Of a stretch of DNA of 64,000 bases, positions 16,950 to 24,067 are shown in pieces. The notes under the pieces are model-generated. The model ran no database searches. It saw only the letters and a list, made by a program, of their open reading frames with translations, and was not told the DNA's origin. The DNA lies in contig NZ_BJYD01000020.1 in assembly GCF_007991335.1 (NCBI RefSeq), positions 1-64,000 on the forward strand, given 5' to 3'. Numbering within the stretch: the first letter of the stretch is position 1; each line of letters opens with the position of its first letter. A program made the translations under genes and the position numbers. Source of the stretch: Halobacillus faecis (lineage in GTDB: Bacteria > Bacillota > Bacilli > Bacillales > Halobacillaceae).

Positions 16950-17542
16950 AACGAAAGAGTCAATCCGAATTGATCATGGAAATGAACGACAGGGAAATTA
17001 CATTACAATTAATTCTTACGCAGTTGAGTATTCTAATCCTCGCTCTCATTGGCAGCGCATTTTTATTTGATGCCTTTTGGGCCGATTGGAGCAGTCAATT
17101 TGATTTTCACACGACCGAACTGCTCGTTTACGGTGTTATACCAGGACTTATGGTGCTTCTCATCGACCTTTTTCTCGTGTATCGTTTACCTCAAAGGATG
17201 TACGATGATGGCGGGATTAATGTCAAAGTATTTAAGAACCGTTCCAGTATAAGTATCATCGGAATTACTTTGTTGGTAGCGGTGAGTGAAGAAATGTTAT
17301 TCCGAGGGGTCCTCCACGCAGAGTTTGGGTATGTCGTGGCAAGCGTGCTTTTTGCCGTCATGCACATTCGTTATTTAACGAAAATCGTGTTACTTGTTTC
17401 AGTATTATTCGTTAGTTTCTTTATTGGTTATATGTATGAGGTTACAGGTAATTTACTGGTGACCATAGTGGCACATTTCCTTATTGATGTTGTATTAGCC
17501 TTTTGGATACGTTTCGGAAAATGGGGGGAAGTCGATGAGTGA
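16946..17542 (+). CDS. ypbD: CPBP-family intramembrane metalloprotease YpbD
   Basis: Polytopic membrane protein of 198 aa with a CAAX-protease/bacteriocin-processing (Abi) domain. Signature residues are visible: the SEEMLFRG glutamate pair and Arg, the HIRY histidine, and HFLID near the C-terminus. The start overlaps the recS stop by 4 nt and the end overlaps the next gene by 8 nt. Its substrate is unknown. Confidence 0.87.
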   Translation: MKRKSQSELIMEMNDREITLQLILTQLSILILALIGSAFLFDAFWADWSSQFDFHTTELLVYGVIPGLMVLLIDLFLVYRLPQRMYDDGGINVKVFKNRSSISIIGITLLVAVSEEMLFRGVLHAEFGYVVASVLFAVMHIRYLTKIVLLVSVLFVSFFIGYMYEVTGNLLVTIVAHFLIDVVLAFWIRFGKWGEVDE

Positions 17543-17846
17543 GCAGCATTCATCAGAAGATCAATCAGAAAATATGAGGGAACACAGAGAAAAGGGTGGG
17601 TTAGAAAAAGAAGAATTGGACATCCTGGATCTGCCACCAAGAAAGGATGTCCACGAAGGCAAGAAAGAGAAGACGAGATGGAGGATCCATGCGATTTGGA
17701 TGCGCTTCCTTTTAGTCATTCTTCTTATCTTGATCATTGTGATTCTGTCCTATCCATACTGGGATGAGTGGTTCGGACAACCATTACCCGAACCGTCTAT
17801 CATAGAAGAATCGCCCTACCATGAACGAATCACGGTAGAGCGGTAA
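17535..17846 (+). CDS. YpbE-like single-pass membrane protein lacking a LysM domain
   Basis: Short protein of 103 aa: charged cytoplasmic part (1-52), one transmembrane helix (about 57-77) and a 26-residue extracytoplasmic tail. By position and layout it corresponds to B. subtilis YpbE, which carries a C-terminal LysM peptidoglycan-binding domain; that domain is missing here. No frameshift remnant of LysM is seen because the cotJC gene starts 3 nt away on the other strand. It overlaps ypbD and is probably co-translated. Confidence 0.7.
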   Translation: MSEQHSSEDQSENMREHREKGGLEKEELDILDLPPRKDVHEGKKEKTRWRIHAIWMRFLLVILLILIIVILSYPYWDEWFGQPLPEPSIIEESPYHERITVER

Positions 17847-17849
17847 CGG

Positions 17850-18419
17850 TTAGAAAAATTGTTTTCGATCCCTTTCGAACTTAAGTATCTCGACAGCTTC
17901 TCTGAACCTTTGAGAATGAACCACTTCTCGTTCGCGTAAAAATTTCAAACTGTCATTCAAGCATGGGTCATCCGACATGTTGATGATCCACTGATAGGTA
18001 GCCCGAGCTTTCTCTTCAGCAGCAATATCCTCATAAAGGTCCGCAATCGGATCCCCTTTCGCCTGGATGTAAGTGGCTGTCCACGGGCTCCCTGCCGCGT
18101 TATTATAATACAAGGCATGATCGTGGTTTGCATAATGGGCACCAAGACCAGCCGCTTTCATTTGTTCCGGTGTCGCATCTTTCGTAAGTTTATAGATCAT
18201 CGTCGCAATCATTTCCAAATGGGCGAATTCCTCTGTCCCAATGTCTGTCAAGAGTCCAATCACTTTATCTGGAATACTATACCGCTGGTTCAAGTAACGA
18301 AGGGCTGCGGATAATTCGCCGTCCGCTCCTCCATACTGTTCGATTAAATATTTTGCAAGCCTCGGGTTGCATTCCGTTACTTTGACAGGATATTGCAGCT
18401 TCTTTTCATAATACCACAT
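17850..18419 (-). CDS. cotJC: Spore coat protein CotJC (manganese-catalase-like)
   Basis: Coat protein of 189 aa with the di-manganese catalase fold. Candidate metal ligands are Glu and His residues in EFAHLE and EEKARATY, typical of the family. It is the last of three genes (cotJA-cotJB-cotJC) on the minus strand, 33 nt after cotJB, with a GGAGGG ribosome site. The gene ends 3 nt from the stop of the convergent ypbE-like gene without a terminator between them. Confidence 0.93.
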   Translation of the reverse strand: MWYYEKKLQYPVKVTECNPRLAKYLIEQYGGADGELSAALRYLNQRYSIPDKVIGLLTDIGTEEFAHLEMIATMIYKLTKDATPEQMKAAGLGAHYANHDHALYYNNAAGSPWTATYIQAKGDPIADLYEDIAAEEKARATYQWIINMSDDPCLNDSLKFLREREVVHSQRFREAVEILKFERDRKQFF

Positions 18420-18452
18420 ATGCGCCCTCCTATTTCCTTCATAAATGAAGGG

Positions 18453-18722
18453 TTATAACTGCCATGGCCACGGGCTGTCTCCCCAGTTCCAAGGATATCC
18501 TGAAAAGCTGCCTCCATATTGTCTTAACGGCCCGAAGCGCTGCTCATAGGCAGATTTAAGATCCCTGCTCTCTACGGCGAGCTGATTGAACTGCTGGATC
18601 GCCTGAGTGTCCTGTGGATGTGTGTCCAGGTAAAGAGTAAGTTCCACTAAAGCGAAATCCACCATCTGAATTTTTTCCATTAAAGCATACCGCTCTTTCG
18701 CAGGATCGGTCGCCTGTTTCAT
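18453..18722 (-). CDS. cotJB: Spore coat protein CotJB
   Basis: Small coat protein of 89 aa needed with CotJA and CotJC for coat assembly around the forespore. The start at 18722 has an AGGAGC site and gives the expected length (B. subtilis about 87 aa); the longer frame to 18776 lies inside cotJA. The start codon overlaps the cotJA stop by 4 nt. The C-terminus is Gly/Ser/Trp-Pro rich (SGYPWNWGDSPWPWQL), as in relatives. Confidence 0.9.
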   Translation of the reverse strand: MKQATDPAKERYALMEKIQMVDFALVELTLYLDTHPQDTQAIQQFNQLAVESRDLKSAYEQRFGPLRQYGGSFSGYPWNWGDSPWPWQL

Positions 18723-18940
18723 CTTTTTGCTCCTTTCTCTGAAGGTGTAGGGTATGGATCGTACAAAGCCGGCCAAAGTGTTCCTTTATACAAGGCTTCT
18801 TTAATTGGAAATTGCTGCAAGTTTGGAGGCTGAAAACCCAGGTAAAGGTTAGGTGGTGTCTGGTAACAAACCGTCCCTCTTGGTGGACAAGGATCAAAAG
18901 GGCCGTGGTAAGGCTGATAGCATTTAATTGGTGTGTACAT
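18719..18940 (-). CDS. cotJA: Spore coat-associated protein CotJA
   Basis: Proline- and tyrosine-rich protein of 73 aa, first gene of the cotJ operon. CotJA recruits CotJC to the coat in B. subtilis. The Pro-rich composition, the conserved GTVCYQTPPNLYLGFQPPN segment and the overlap with cotJB support the call. The promoter region is shared with the divergent CBS-domain gene. Confidence 0.9.
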   Translation of the reverse strand: MYTPIKCYQPYHGPFDPCPPRGTVCYQTPPNLYLGFQPPNLQQFPIKEALYKGTLWPALYDPYPTPSEKGAKR

Positions 18941-18965
18941 CCAAAATCACATCCTTTTCCTTGGA

Positions 18966-18992
18966 ATTTTATGTGCACCTTTCTTGTCCTAT
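18966..18992 (-). promoter_or_regulatory. Candidate SigE promoter for cotJABC
   Basis: Read on the minus strand, an ATA core (complement of 18990-18992) is followed by 16 nt and CATAAAAT (complement of 18966-18973), close to the SigE consensus. It is 26 nt from the cotJA start. The cotJ operon is SigE-dependent in B. subtilis. Confidence 0.5.
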
Positions 18993-19064
18993 TCGACTAA
19001 GGGAGGAGATTCCCCCTCTCGTGGCGAAATGATTACCGTGCAAATCAAAAGAAGAGGTGAGTGT

Positions 19065-19703
19065 ATGTTTGTTAAAGGAATTATGAAACCCGCCCACAAA
19101 TCTTTCACGGCTGAATCATCCGCTTCACTTTCAGAGATTTTGAAAGTGCTTGATGAGAAAGATATTGAGGCCATGCCTGTCTTGACATCTGGTCAATTTA
19201 TAGGAATGATTTCTAAAGAAATTATTTTCCGGGCTCACTTTAATTCAGAAGAAGGAATGGATCGCAGAACGTTTCTTAGTGAGACCACTGCGGGTGATGT
19301 TGCCATGCATGAAGATTATTTTATTCACGATGAAGAGGTTTTTGAACGAACACTTCCTATGTTCAAAGGTTTTTCCGTACTGGCTGTCGTCACCCCATCC
19401 AAGAAGTTTCTCGGTCTTGTGACAAGATTTGATGTCATCGAACAGTTCGAAAGCGCGTTCGGGGTCAATAAAAAAGGGGTAAGGATTGCCTTCACTTCTG
19501 AGGAATCATCAGGCAGGATCGAAAGACTTGGGGATATTATTAAAAGTTACCATGAAAACGTGATTTCACTTGCCACTTTTGATGAATCCGATAAGCTTGC
19601 CAGAAGAATTGTCTTAAAAATTGAAGATAATGATAATATTGATGCGTTTACGAGGAAACTGGAAAAGACAGGCTTTAGAATTTTGAGCGTAAAGTACGTA
19701 TGA
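19065..19703 (+). CDS. AcuB-like CBS-CBS-ACT protein
   Basis: Soluble protein of 212 aa. Two CBS domains (about 5-62 and 70-127), which normally bind adenine nucleotides, are followed by a region (about 138-212) resembling an ACT domain. This order and length match B. subtilis AcuB, though the neighbours (acuA, acuC) are absent. The ATG at 19065 has a GAGGTGAG site; a longer frame lacks support. It is divergent from cotJA and followed by a terminator, so it is monocistronic. The regulated process is unknown. Confidence 0.75.
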   Translation: MFVKGIMKPAHKSFTAESSASLSEILKVLDEKDIEAMPVLTSGQFIGMISKEIIFRAHFNSEEGMDRRTFLSETTAGDVAMHEDYFIHDEEVFERTLPMFKGFSVLAVVTPSKKFLGLVTRFDVIEQFESAFGVNKKGVRIAFTSEESSGRIERLGDIIKSYHENVISLATFDESDKLARRIVLKIEDNDNIDAFTRKLEKTGFRILSVKYV

Positions 19704-19753
19704 GGGAGTGCGAACCTTACGTGCAAATTTTTATCAAGACATAAGAATGGATC

Positions 19754-19790
19754 AAAACCGCTCTCCATGTGTCATGAGGAGCGGTTTTCT
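19754..19790 (+). terminator. Terminator after the CBS-ACT gene
   Basis: Stem AAAACCGCT / AGCGGTTTT with a 17-nt apical region; T-rich right arm. Confidence 0.8.
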
Positions 19791-19940
19791 TATATCAAAT
19801 ATTCAGCCAGCATCCATACCTTACTTCTTGTTACAAAGGCATTTCAGGGATCCGTGTTAGAATTCTTATGTTTAGGTTTTATTAGACTCTGTCGTTTATG
19901 ATAATATAAAAGTTCTAAAACGATGGTGAGGGGGTGCGCT

Positions 19941-20708
19941 ATGCTGGAGGTTCTGTTTTTTGTCCTCATAGGTGGAGTCATTCTGTTGGTTTATATGTTT
20001 CTTTTGGCAGAACACGATCATTTACGAGAAAAACGACTGCCCTGTAGAGGGGTGAGTGCTCACCAAAAGGTTCAACTATTATTCATTAGTGATATACATA
20101 ACCGTAGATTAAAAAAAGAGACGTTCAAAAAAATACAATCCGTTGATCTCGTTATCATCGGGGGAGATTTTGTGGATAATCGGACATCTTACGAACGCTT
20201 TATGTACAACCTATCTATATTAAAGAAATGGGGGGCGCCTGTTTATTTCGTTCCTGGTAATAATGATCATGAGTGGAAGTTTGGATCATTCCTGGATGAA
20301 TTAATGAAGCAAGATGTCATTCCCCTCTCCAATGAGGATGAGCGTGTAGAGTTGTCAAATGGAACACCCGTGGTATTAAGTGCTCTGGATCCTTATTTTA
20401 TGAAACCAAATCGGAATGCCTCCTACTTAGAGGATGAAGAGTGCCTGCAGATTCTTTGTGTCCATGATCCGTATGTTTTCAAACGGATCAATCGGGAGGC
20501 CAAGGGAAGGTTTGATCTGGTTTTAAGTGGACACACACATGGTGGACAAATCCGGCTGCTTGGTTTCGGACCTTATGAACGGGGCGGCTGGAAGACCAAT
20601 GAAGACCAGCCTTTCCTTGTCAGTGAAGGATATGGAACATCATTGCTGCCTCTACGTCTTGGGACGAGAGCGGAATGCCACTGGATCGAATTAACTCCAA
20701 AAAATTAG
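19941..20708 (+). CDS. ypbG: Metallophosphoesterase YpbG
   Basis: Calcineurin-type phosphoesterase of 255 aa with an N-terminal membrane anchor (about 3-22). Metal-binding motifs appear in order: SDIHNR, GGDFVDN, GNNDHE (a variant of GNHDE), VHDPY and GHTHGGQ. The start at 19941 follows GGTGAGGGGGTG. It precedes ypbH (mecB) in B. subtilis; here a B12-binding regulator lies between the two. Substrate unknown. Confidence 0.87.
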   Translation: MLEVLFFVLIGGVILLVYMFLLAEHDHLREKRLPCRGVSAHQKVQLLFISDIHNRRLKKETFKKIQSVDLVIIGGDFVDNRTSYERFMYNLSILKKWGAPVYFVPGNNDHEWKFGSFLDELMKQDVIPLSNEDERVELSNGTPVVLSALDPYFMKPNRNASYLEDEECLQILCVHDPYVFKRINREAKGRFDLVLSGHTHGGQIRLLGFGPYERGGWKTNEDQPFLVSEGYGTSLLPLRLGTRAECHWIELTPKN

Positions 20709-20743
20709 GCCTACTTTCAAAGCATTTAGGAGAATATTGAAAT

Positions 20744-20773
20744 TTTACACACATTCTTGACTTCCTATATAAT
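20744..20773 (+). promoter_or_regulatory. Promoter of the B12-binding MerR gene
   Basis: TTTACA at 20744-20749, 18-nt spacer, TATAAT at 20768-20773; 30 nt before the start. The 18-19 nt spacer type is common at promoters controlled by MerR-family proteins. Confidence 0.5.
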
Positions 20774-20803
20774 AGAAGAAAATGGACAGGTGGAGGCAGA
20801 CTT

Positions 20804-21706
20804 ATGGCGACAACAAAAGCAAAATATAATATTAAAGCTGTGTCACAGTTATTAGGAATTCAGCCGGGTACGCTCCGTGCCTGGGAAAGAAGATATAAAA
20901 TGATCCGCCCATCAAGAAATGAGGCTGGCCATCGTCTGTACACCGATGATCATGTCCGAATTTTAAAATGGCTGATGGAAAAAGTGAACAAAGGGTTCAC
21001 CATATCGCAAGCCGTTTCCTTGTTAGAAAGTAACCAAGAAGCGGTATCGAGTTCAACTCATCAGTCTGAGCATAAATCAGAGTTGGATAAAATAGGGGAT
21101 GAGCTGTTGAACAGCCTTCTCTCTTTTAATGAAAACGATGCACAGCGTCACCTGGATCATGCGTTTAGTTTATTTACGCCAGAAACGGTTGCCATCGATA
21201 TTATCGGTCCTATTCTTGTGAAGGTCGGTGACTTGTGGGAAGAGAACCGGATTACGAGTGCCCATGAGCATTTCGCCAGCCAGTTCATCCGTTCAAGGGT
21301 AGGTATGATGCTTCTGTCTATTCCCGTGGATGGAATGCTGCCGAAAGCATTGCTTGTGTGTGGTCCTAATGAACGTCATGAATTAGGGTTGCTCATCTTT
21401 GCCCTGTTCTTGAAACGGAAAGGATATGATGTCATTTATCTCGGTCAAAGTATTGCAGGCGGAGATATTGATATTGTCATTGATGAGATTGAACCCACAT
21501 ACATGTTCATGTCGTGTACCCTTAAAAAGAATATCCCTATCACAGTAAGGCTTGCAGAATCATTACAAAAACAATATCCAGATTTGAAAATTGGTCTTGG
21601 TGGATATGCTTATGACCGCCTTTCTGAGCTTGACAAAAAACGTATCCAGCCATTTATCGTAGGAAACTCCAAAAAGGCGTGGGAACGTTGGTTGCAGGCG
21701 ACTTAA
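20804..21706 (+). CDS. CarH-like MerR-family regulator with B12-binding domain
   Basis: Protein of 300 aa. A MerR winged helix (about 7-75) with the typical GTLRAWERRYKMIRPSRNE segment is followed by a four-helix cap (about 95-165) and a cobalamin-binding Rossmann fold (about 180-290). The cap has the Trp-x9-Glu-His signature exactly (Trp145, Glu155, His156). The Rossmann part has NERHELG with candidate lower ligand His192 and a GG motif further on. These are hallmarks of CarH/LitR photoreceptors, which use adenosylcobalamin to sense light and usually repress carotenoid genes. Light sensing is inferred, and no carotenoid gene is in the window. RBS GGTGGAGG is at 20789-20796. Confidence 0.85.
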   Translation: MATTKAKYNIKAVSQLLGIQPGTLRAWERRYKMIRPSRNEAGHRLYTDDHVRILKWLMEKVNKGFTISQAVSLLESNQEAVSSSTHQSEHKSELDKIGDELLNSLLSFNENDAQRHLDHAFSLFTPETVAIDIIGPILVKVGDLWEENRITSAHEHFASQFIRSRVGMMLLSIPVDGMLPKALLVCGPNERHELGLLIFALFLKRKGYDVIYLGQSIAGGDIDIVIDEIEPTYMFMSCTLKKNIPITVRLAESLQKQYPDLKIGLGGYAYDRLSELDKKRIQPFIVGNSKKAWERWLQAT

Positions 21707-21749
21707 CGCGCTTAAATTTACATTTAAAAGAGCATGGACCTTTGATAAT

Positions 21750-21787
21750 GGAACGGCCCCTTATTAAAAGAGGGACCGTTCCTTTTT
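21750..21787 (+). terminator. Terminator after the MerR gene
   Basis: Inverted arms GGAACGG / CCGTTCC with a CCCCT / AGGG extension, followed by five T residues. The remaining gap to 22038 (about 250 nt) holds a small palindrome (ATCGATG / CATCGAT near 21853-21873) and the mecB promoter. Confidence 0.8.
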
Positions 21788-21935
21788 AACTTTGAAGAGT
21801 GTTCGCACCTATGAGCCAAGTAATGTGATCGGGCAGTGTTAGGGTGGTTGAATCGATGAGCTGTCCATCGATGCTCAGAACCTTTTTTAGAGAATGATTT
21901 TTCTACATATGACTTTAAGTGGGCTTGGAAAATGT

Positions 21936-21964
21936 TTGCCCGCGCCCAAATCGTTAGATATAAT
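21936..21964 (+). promoter_or_regulatory. Housekeeping-type promoter for mecB
   Basis: TTGCCC at 21936-21941, 17-nt spacer and TATAAT at 21959-21964, about 75 nt upstream of the start. Confidence 0.55.
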
Positions 21965-22038
21965 TTGAAAAAAGGTGCCATAATCGCATCAGTCATCATA
22001 AGATATAGATAACACATCGTGACAGGGGGGGCGATCAT

Positions 22039-22620
22039 GTGCGAGTGGAAAGAATGACGAACGAGAAATTTAAGATTTTCCTTACGTTTGATGATCTAAT
22101 GGACCGAGGGTTGTCTCGTGAGGAGCTTTGGAGTGATTTACCTAGGGTGCATCGTATTTTCAGCGATATGATGTATGATGCAGGAATTGAACTAGGTGTC
22201 GAACTGTCAGGCGTCCTGTTGGTGCAGGTATATCTCCTGCAAGCACAGGGCATGTTAGTGGTCGTAACGAAAACAGAGCCCGCCGATATAGAAGACGATG
22301 AAGATTACATTGAAATGAAAGTCACTTTGGATGAAAGTAAAGAAATGATGTTCTCCTTTGACGACTTCGAACATGTCATCCGAGCAGGGCAACAACTGTA
22401 TCAGCTTGATGTAACCGGAGGCAGTGTTTTCTTTTATCATGACTCCTATTATATGCTTCTTGAAGATGAAGAGATCTTTCATTTGGATCAAGATCAAGTG
22501 ATCGCACTATTGTCTGAATTTGCTTCGGCTACAGCAGCGACTTCGCACCGCTTGATTGAATATGGAAAACAAATCATGGACAAAGATGCATGCCGAACCA
22601 TCTATAAACATTTTTCATAA
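22039..22620 (+). CDS. mecB: Adaptor protein MecB (YpbH), MecA paralogue
   Basis: Adaptor of 193 aa that delivers substrates to the ClpC ATPase for ClpP degradation. The N-terminal substrate-binding part starts RVERMTNEKFKIFLTFDDL, close to MecA/YpbH. The C-terminal domain contains YQLDVTGGSVFFYHDSYY and an ATAATSHRLIEYG segment typical of the ClpC-binding part. The GTG start follows AGGGGGG. Position after ypbG favours YpbH over MecA. Confidence 0.83.
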   Translation: MRVERMTNEKFKIFLTFDDLMDRGLSREELWSDLPRVHRIFSDMMYDAGIELGVELSGVLLVQVYLLQAQGMLVVVTKTEPADIEDDEDYIEMKVTLDESKEMMFSFDDFEHVIRAGQQLYQLDVTGGSVFFYHDSYYMLLEDEEIFHLDQDQVIALLSEFASATAATSHRLIEYGKQIMDKDACRTIYKHFS

Positions 22621-22628
22621 ACTGCAAG

Positions 22629-22660
22629 AGCGACGCTTCGTAAGAGTCGTTCTTTTTTTA
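22629..22660 (+). terminator. Terminator after mecB
   Basis: Arms AGAGCGAC / GTCGTTCT (one G-U pair) followed by seven T residues. Confidence 0.8.
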
Positions 22661-22734
22661 TGACATAACGATGTAACTAGAACGTTATTCCACGATCTAA
22701 CAAAATTGGTTTAGCCTTAATTTCTAGTTAACCG

Positions 22735-22846
22735 GGGTTCGTTTTCCGTAGTATGAGGCTAGGATGGTAGGAAAGCGAGTCATCCCCCCGACGATCCAGC
22801 TCACACAAACGTTTCGAAACAGTGTCTTACACAATCTGGAGCGAAT
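22735..22846. repeat. Degenerate palindromic repeat copy
   Basis: Contains the family's tail sequence cgaaacagtgtcttacacaa (22815-22834), also seen as tatcgaactgagtcttccac at 11361-11380, plus a worn core (gtaggaaagcgagtcat). It occupies part of the 373-nt gap between mecB and ddl, which otherwise shows no gene. Confidence 0.5.
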
Positions 22847-22993
22847 GTTAGAGTTGAAGGCTTAGGGTTTTTAGAGGAATATAAAAAAGTTCAGTGCTTT
22901 ATTTTTAAATAGAAGCTTGAAAGGGAACATGTTAAGATAAGAGTTGGTGTAAGTTAATTATTATTTAGTGGTCAATGAAATGGAGTGTAACAA

Positions 22994-23914
22994 ATGAAGA
23001 TTGCGGTTTTATATGGTGGTACGTCAGGGGAACGAGAAGTTTCTCTCTCAACTGGAAAGGGAATCATAAAAGCATTGGAGAACAAGGGACACGATATTAC
23101 GCCGATCGACTTTTCTCCTGAGAAAATGGAAGAAGTCCTGAATTTAGACGTGGACCTCGTTTTCATCGGGTTGCATGGGCGGTTCGGGGAAGACGGAAGG
23201 ATCCAAGGTCTTTTAGATATGCTCGGCATTCCTTATGTCGGCTCAGGCGTTTTAGCTTCAGCTCTGGCCATGGACAAAGCAAAGTCTAAACAAATATTCT
23301 CCTTGAATGGTTTACACACAGCGAAAAGTGAAGTGTTCGATGTTACAGATCCTCATGAATTCTCAGAAATCGAGGATGAAATCAAACGAACATTCACTCT
23401 CCCATTCGTCATAAAACCGAATCAGGAAGGTTCTACTCTAGGTTTAACCATCGTGAAGAATGAAGAGGATATACAGCAAGCGATTGAAACGGCTGCACAT
23501 TCGGATTCTATGATTCTAGTCGAAGATTATGTAAAAGGAAGAGAAGTGACCGTACCTGTTATGGGTTACAAAGGGAAAGAACAGGCACTTCCTGTCATTG
23601 AGATCATTCCTAAGAATGATTATTATGATTTTGATTCAAAATATAAACCTGGAGGCAGTGAACATATCGTACCTGCTAAAGTGAATGACAAGTTGACTGC
23701 GCAATTGCAGCAAGATGCTGTGCTGGCCCATCAGCTGCTTGGGTGTGACGTTTATTCACGTGTCGACTTCATCATCAATGAAAAGGAAGAGCCGGTCATA
23801 CTAGAAGTGAACACACTGCCGGGAATGACACCGACAAGCCTTTTCCCTGATTCTGCTCAGGCAATCGGCTTAAGCTATGACGACCTTATCCAAAAATTCG
23901 TAGAGCTATCGTAA
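22994..23914 (+). CDS. ddl: D-alanine--D-alanine ligase
   Basis: ATP-grasp enzyme (306 aa) making the D-Ala-D-Ala dipeptide for peptidoglycan. Visible signatures: N-terminal MKIAVLYGGTSGEREVSL, ATP-grasp core with KPNQEGSTLG, and the C-terminal substrate region EVNTLPGMTPTSLFP. It is the short DdlB-like form, about 50 residues shorter than B. subtilis Ddl. The RBS GGAGTG is at 22981-22986. It stands alone, not beside murF. Confidence 0.93.
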   Translation: MKIAVLYGGTSGEREVSLSTGKGIIKALENKGHDITPIDFSPEKMEEVLNLDVDLVFIGLHGRFGEDGRIQGLLDMLGIPYVGSGVLASALAMDKAKSKQIFSLNGLHTAKSEVFDVTDPHEFSEIEDEIKRTFTLPFVIKPNQEGSTLGLTIVKNEEDIQQAIETAAHSDSMILVEDYVKGREVTVPVMGYKGKEQALPVIEIIPKNDYYDFDSKYKPGGSEHIVPAKVNDKLTAQLQQDAVLAHQLLGCDVYSRVDFIINEKEEPVILEVNTLPGMTPTSLFPDSAQAIGLSYDDLIQKFVELS

Positions 23915-23933
23915 CTAAATAAAGCTGCACAGG

Positions 23934-23970
23934 TGTAAACGTTTACATTTTTTCTTTGAAAACGGTTAGA
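23934..23970 (+). promoter_or_regulatory. Tandem cre sites (CcpA) upstream of gudB
   Basis: TGTAAACGTTTACA at 23934-23947 is a perfect palindrome that fits the catabolite-responsive element consensus at every position. TGAAAACGGTTAGA at 23957-23970 fits at all but one. A possible -10, TATACT, lies at 24010-24015, placing the second site near -58. Such upstream placement is seen at CcpA-activated genes, but repression cannot be excluded. Confidence 0.7.
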
Positions 23971-24067
23971 AAAAGCCGCATTCAGCTTTCCTAATTAGTA
24001 GTGAACGTGTATACTAATCACTGAAGAACGAGCCCTAATCGAATGGATTGATATAGGAGGTAAATGG

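Noticed and set aside
22672-22696. TGTAAC with CGAT at 15-nt spacing, SigX-like, 300 nt before ddl
   Set aside because: Spacer is short, CGAT is not the best -10, and it lies far from the gene within a decayed region.
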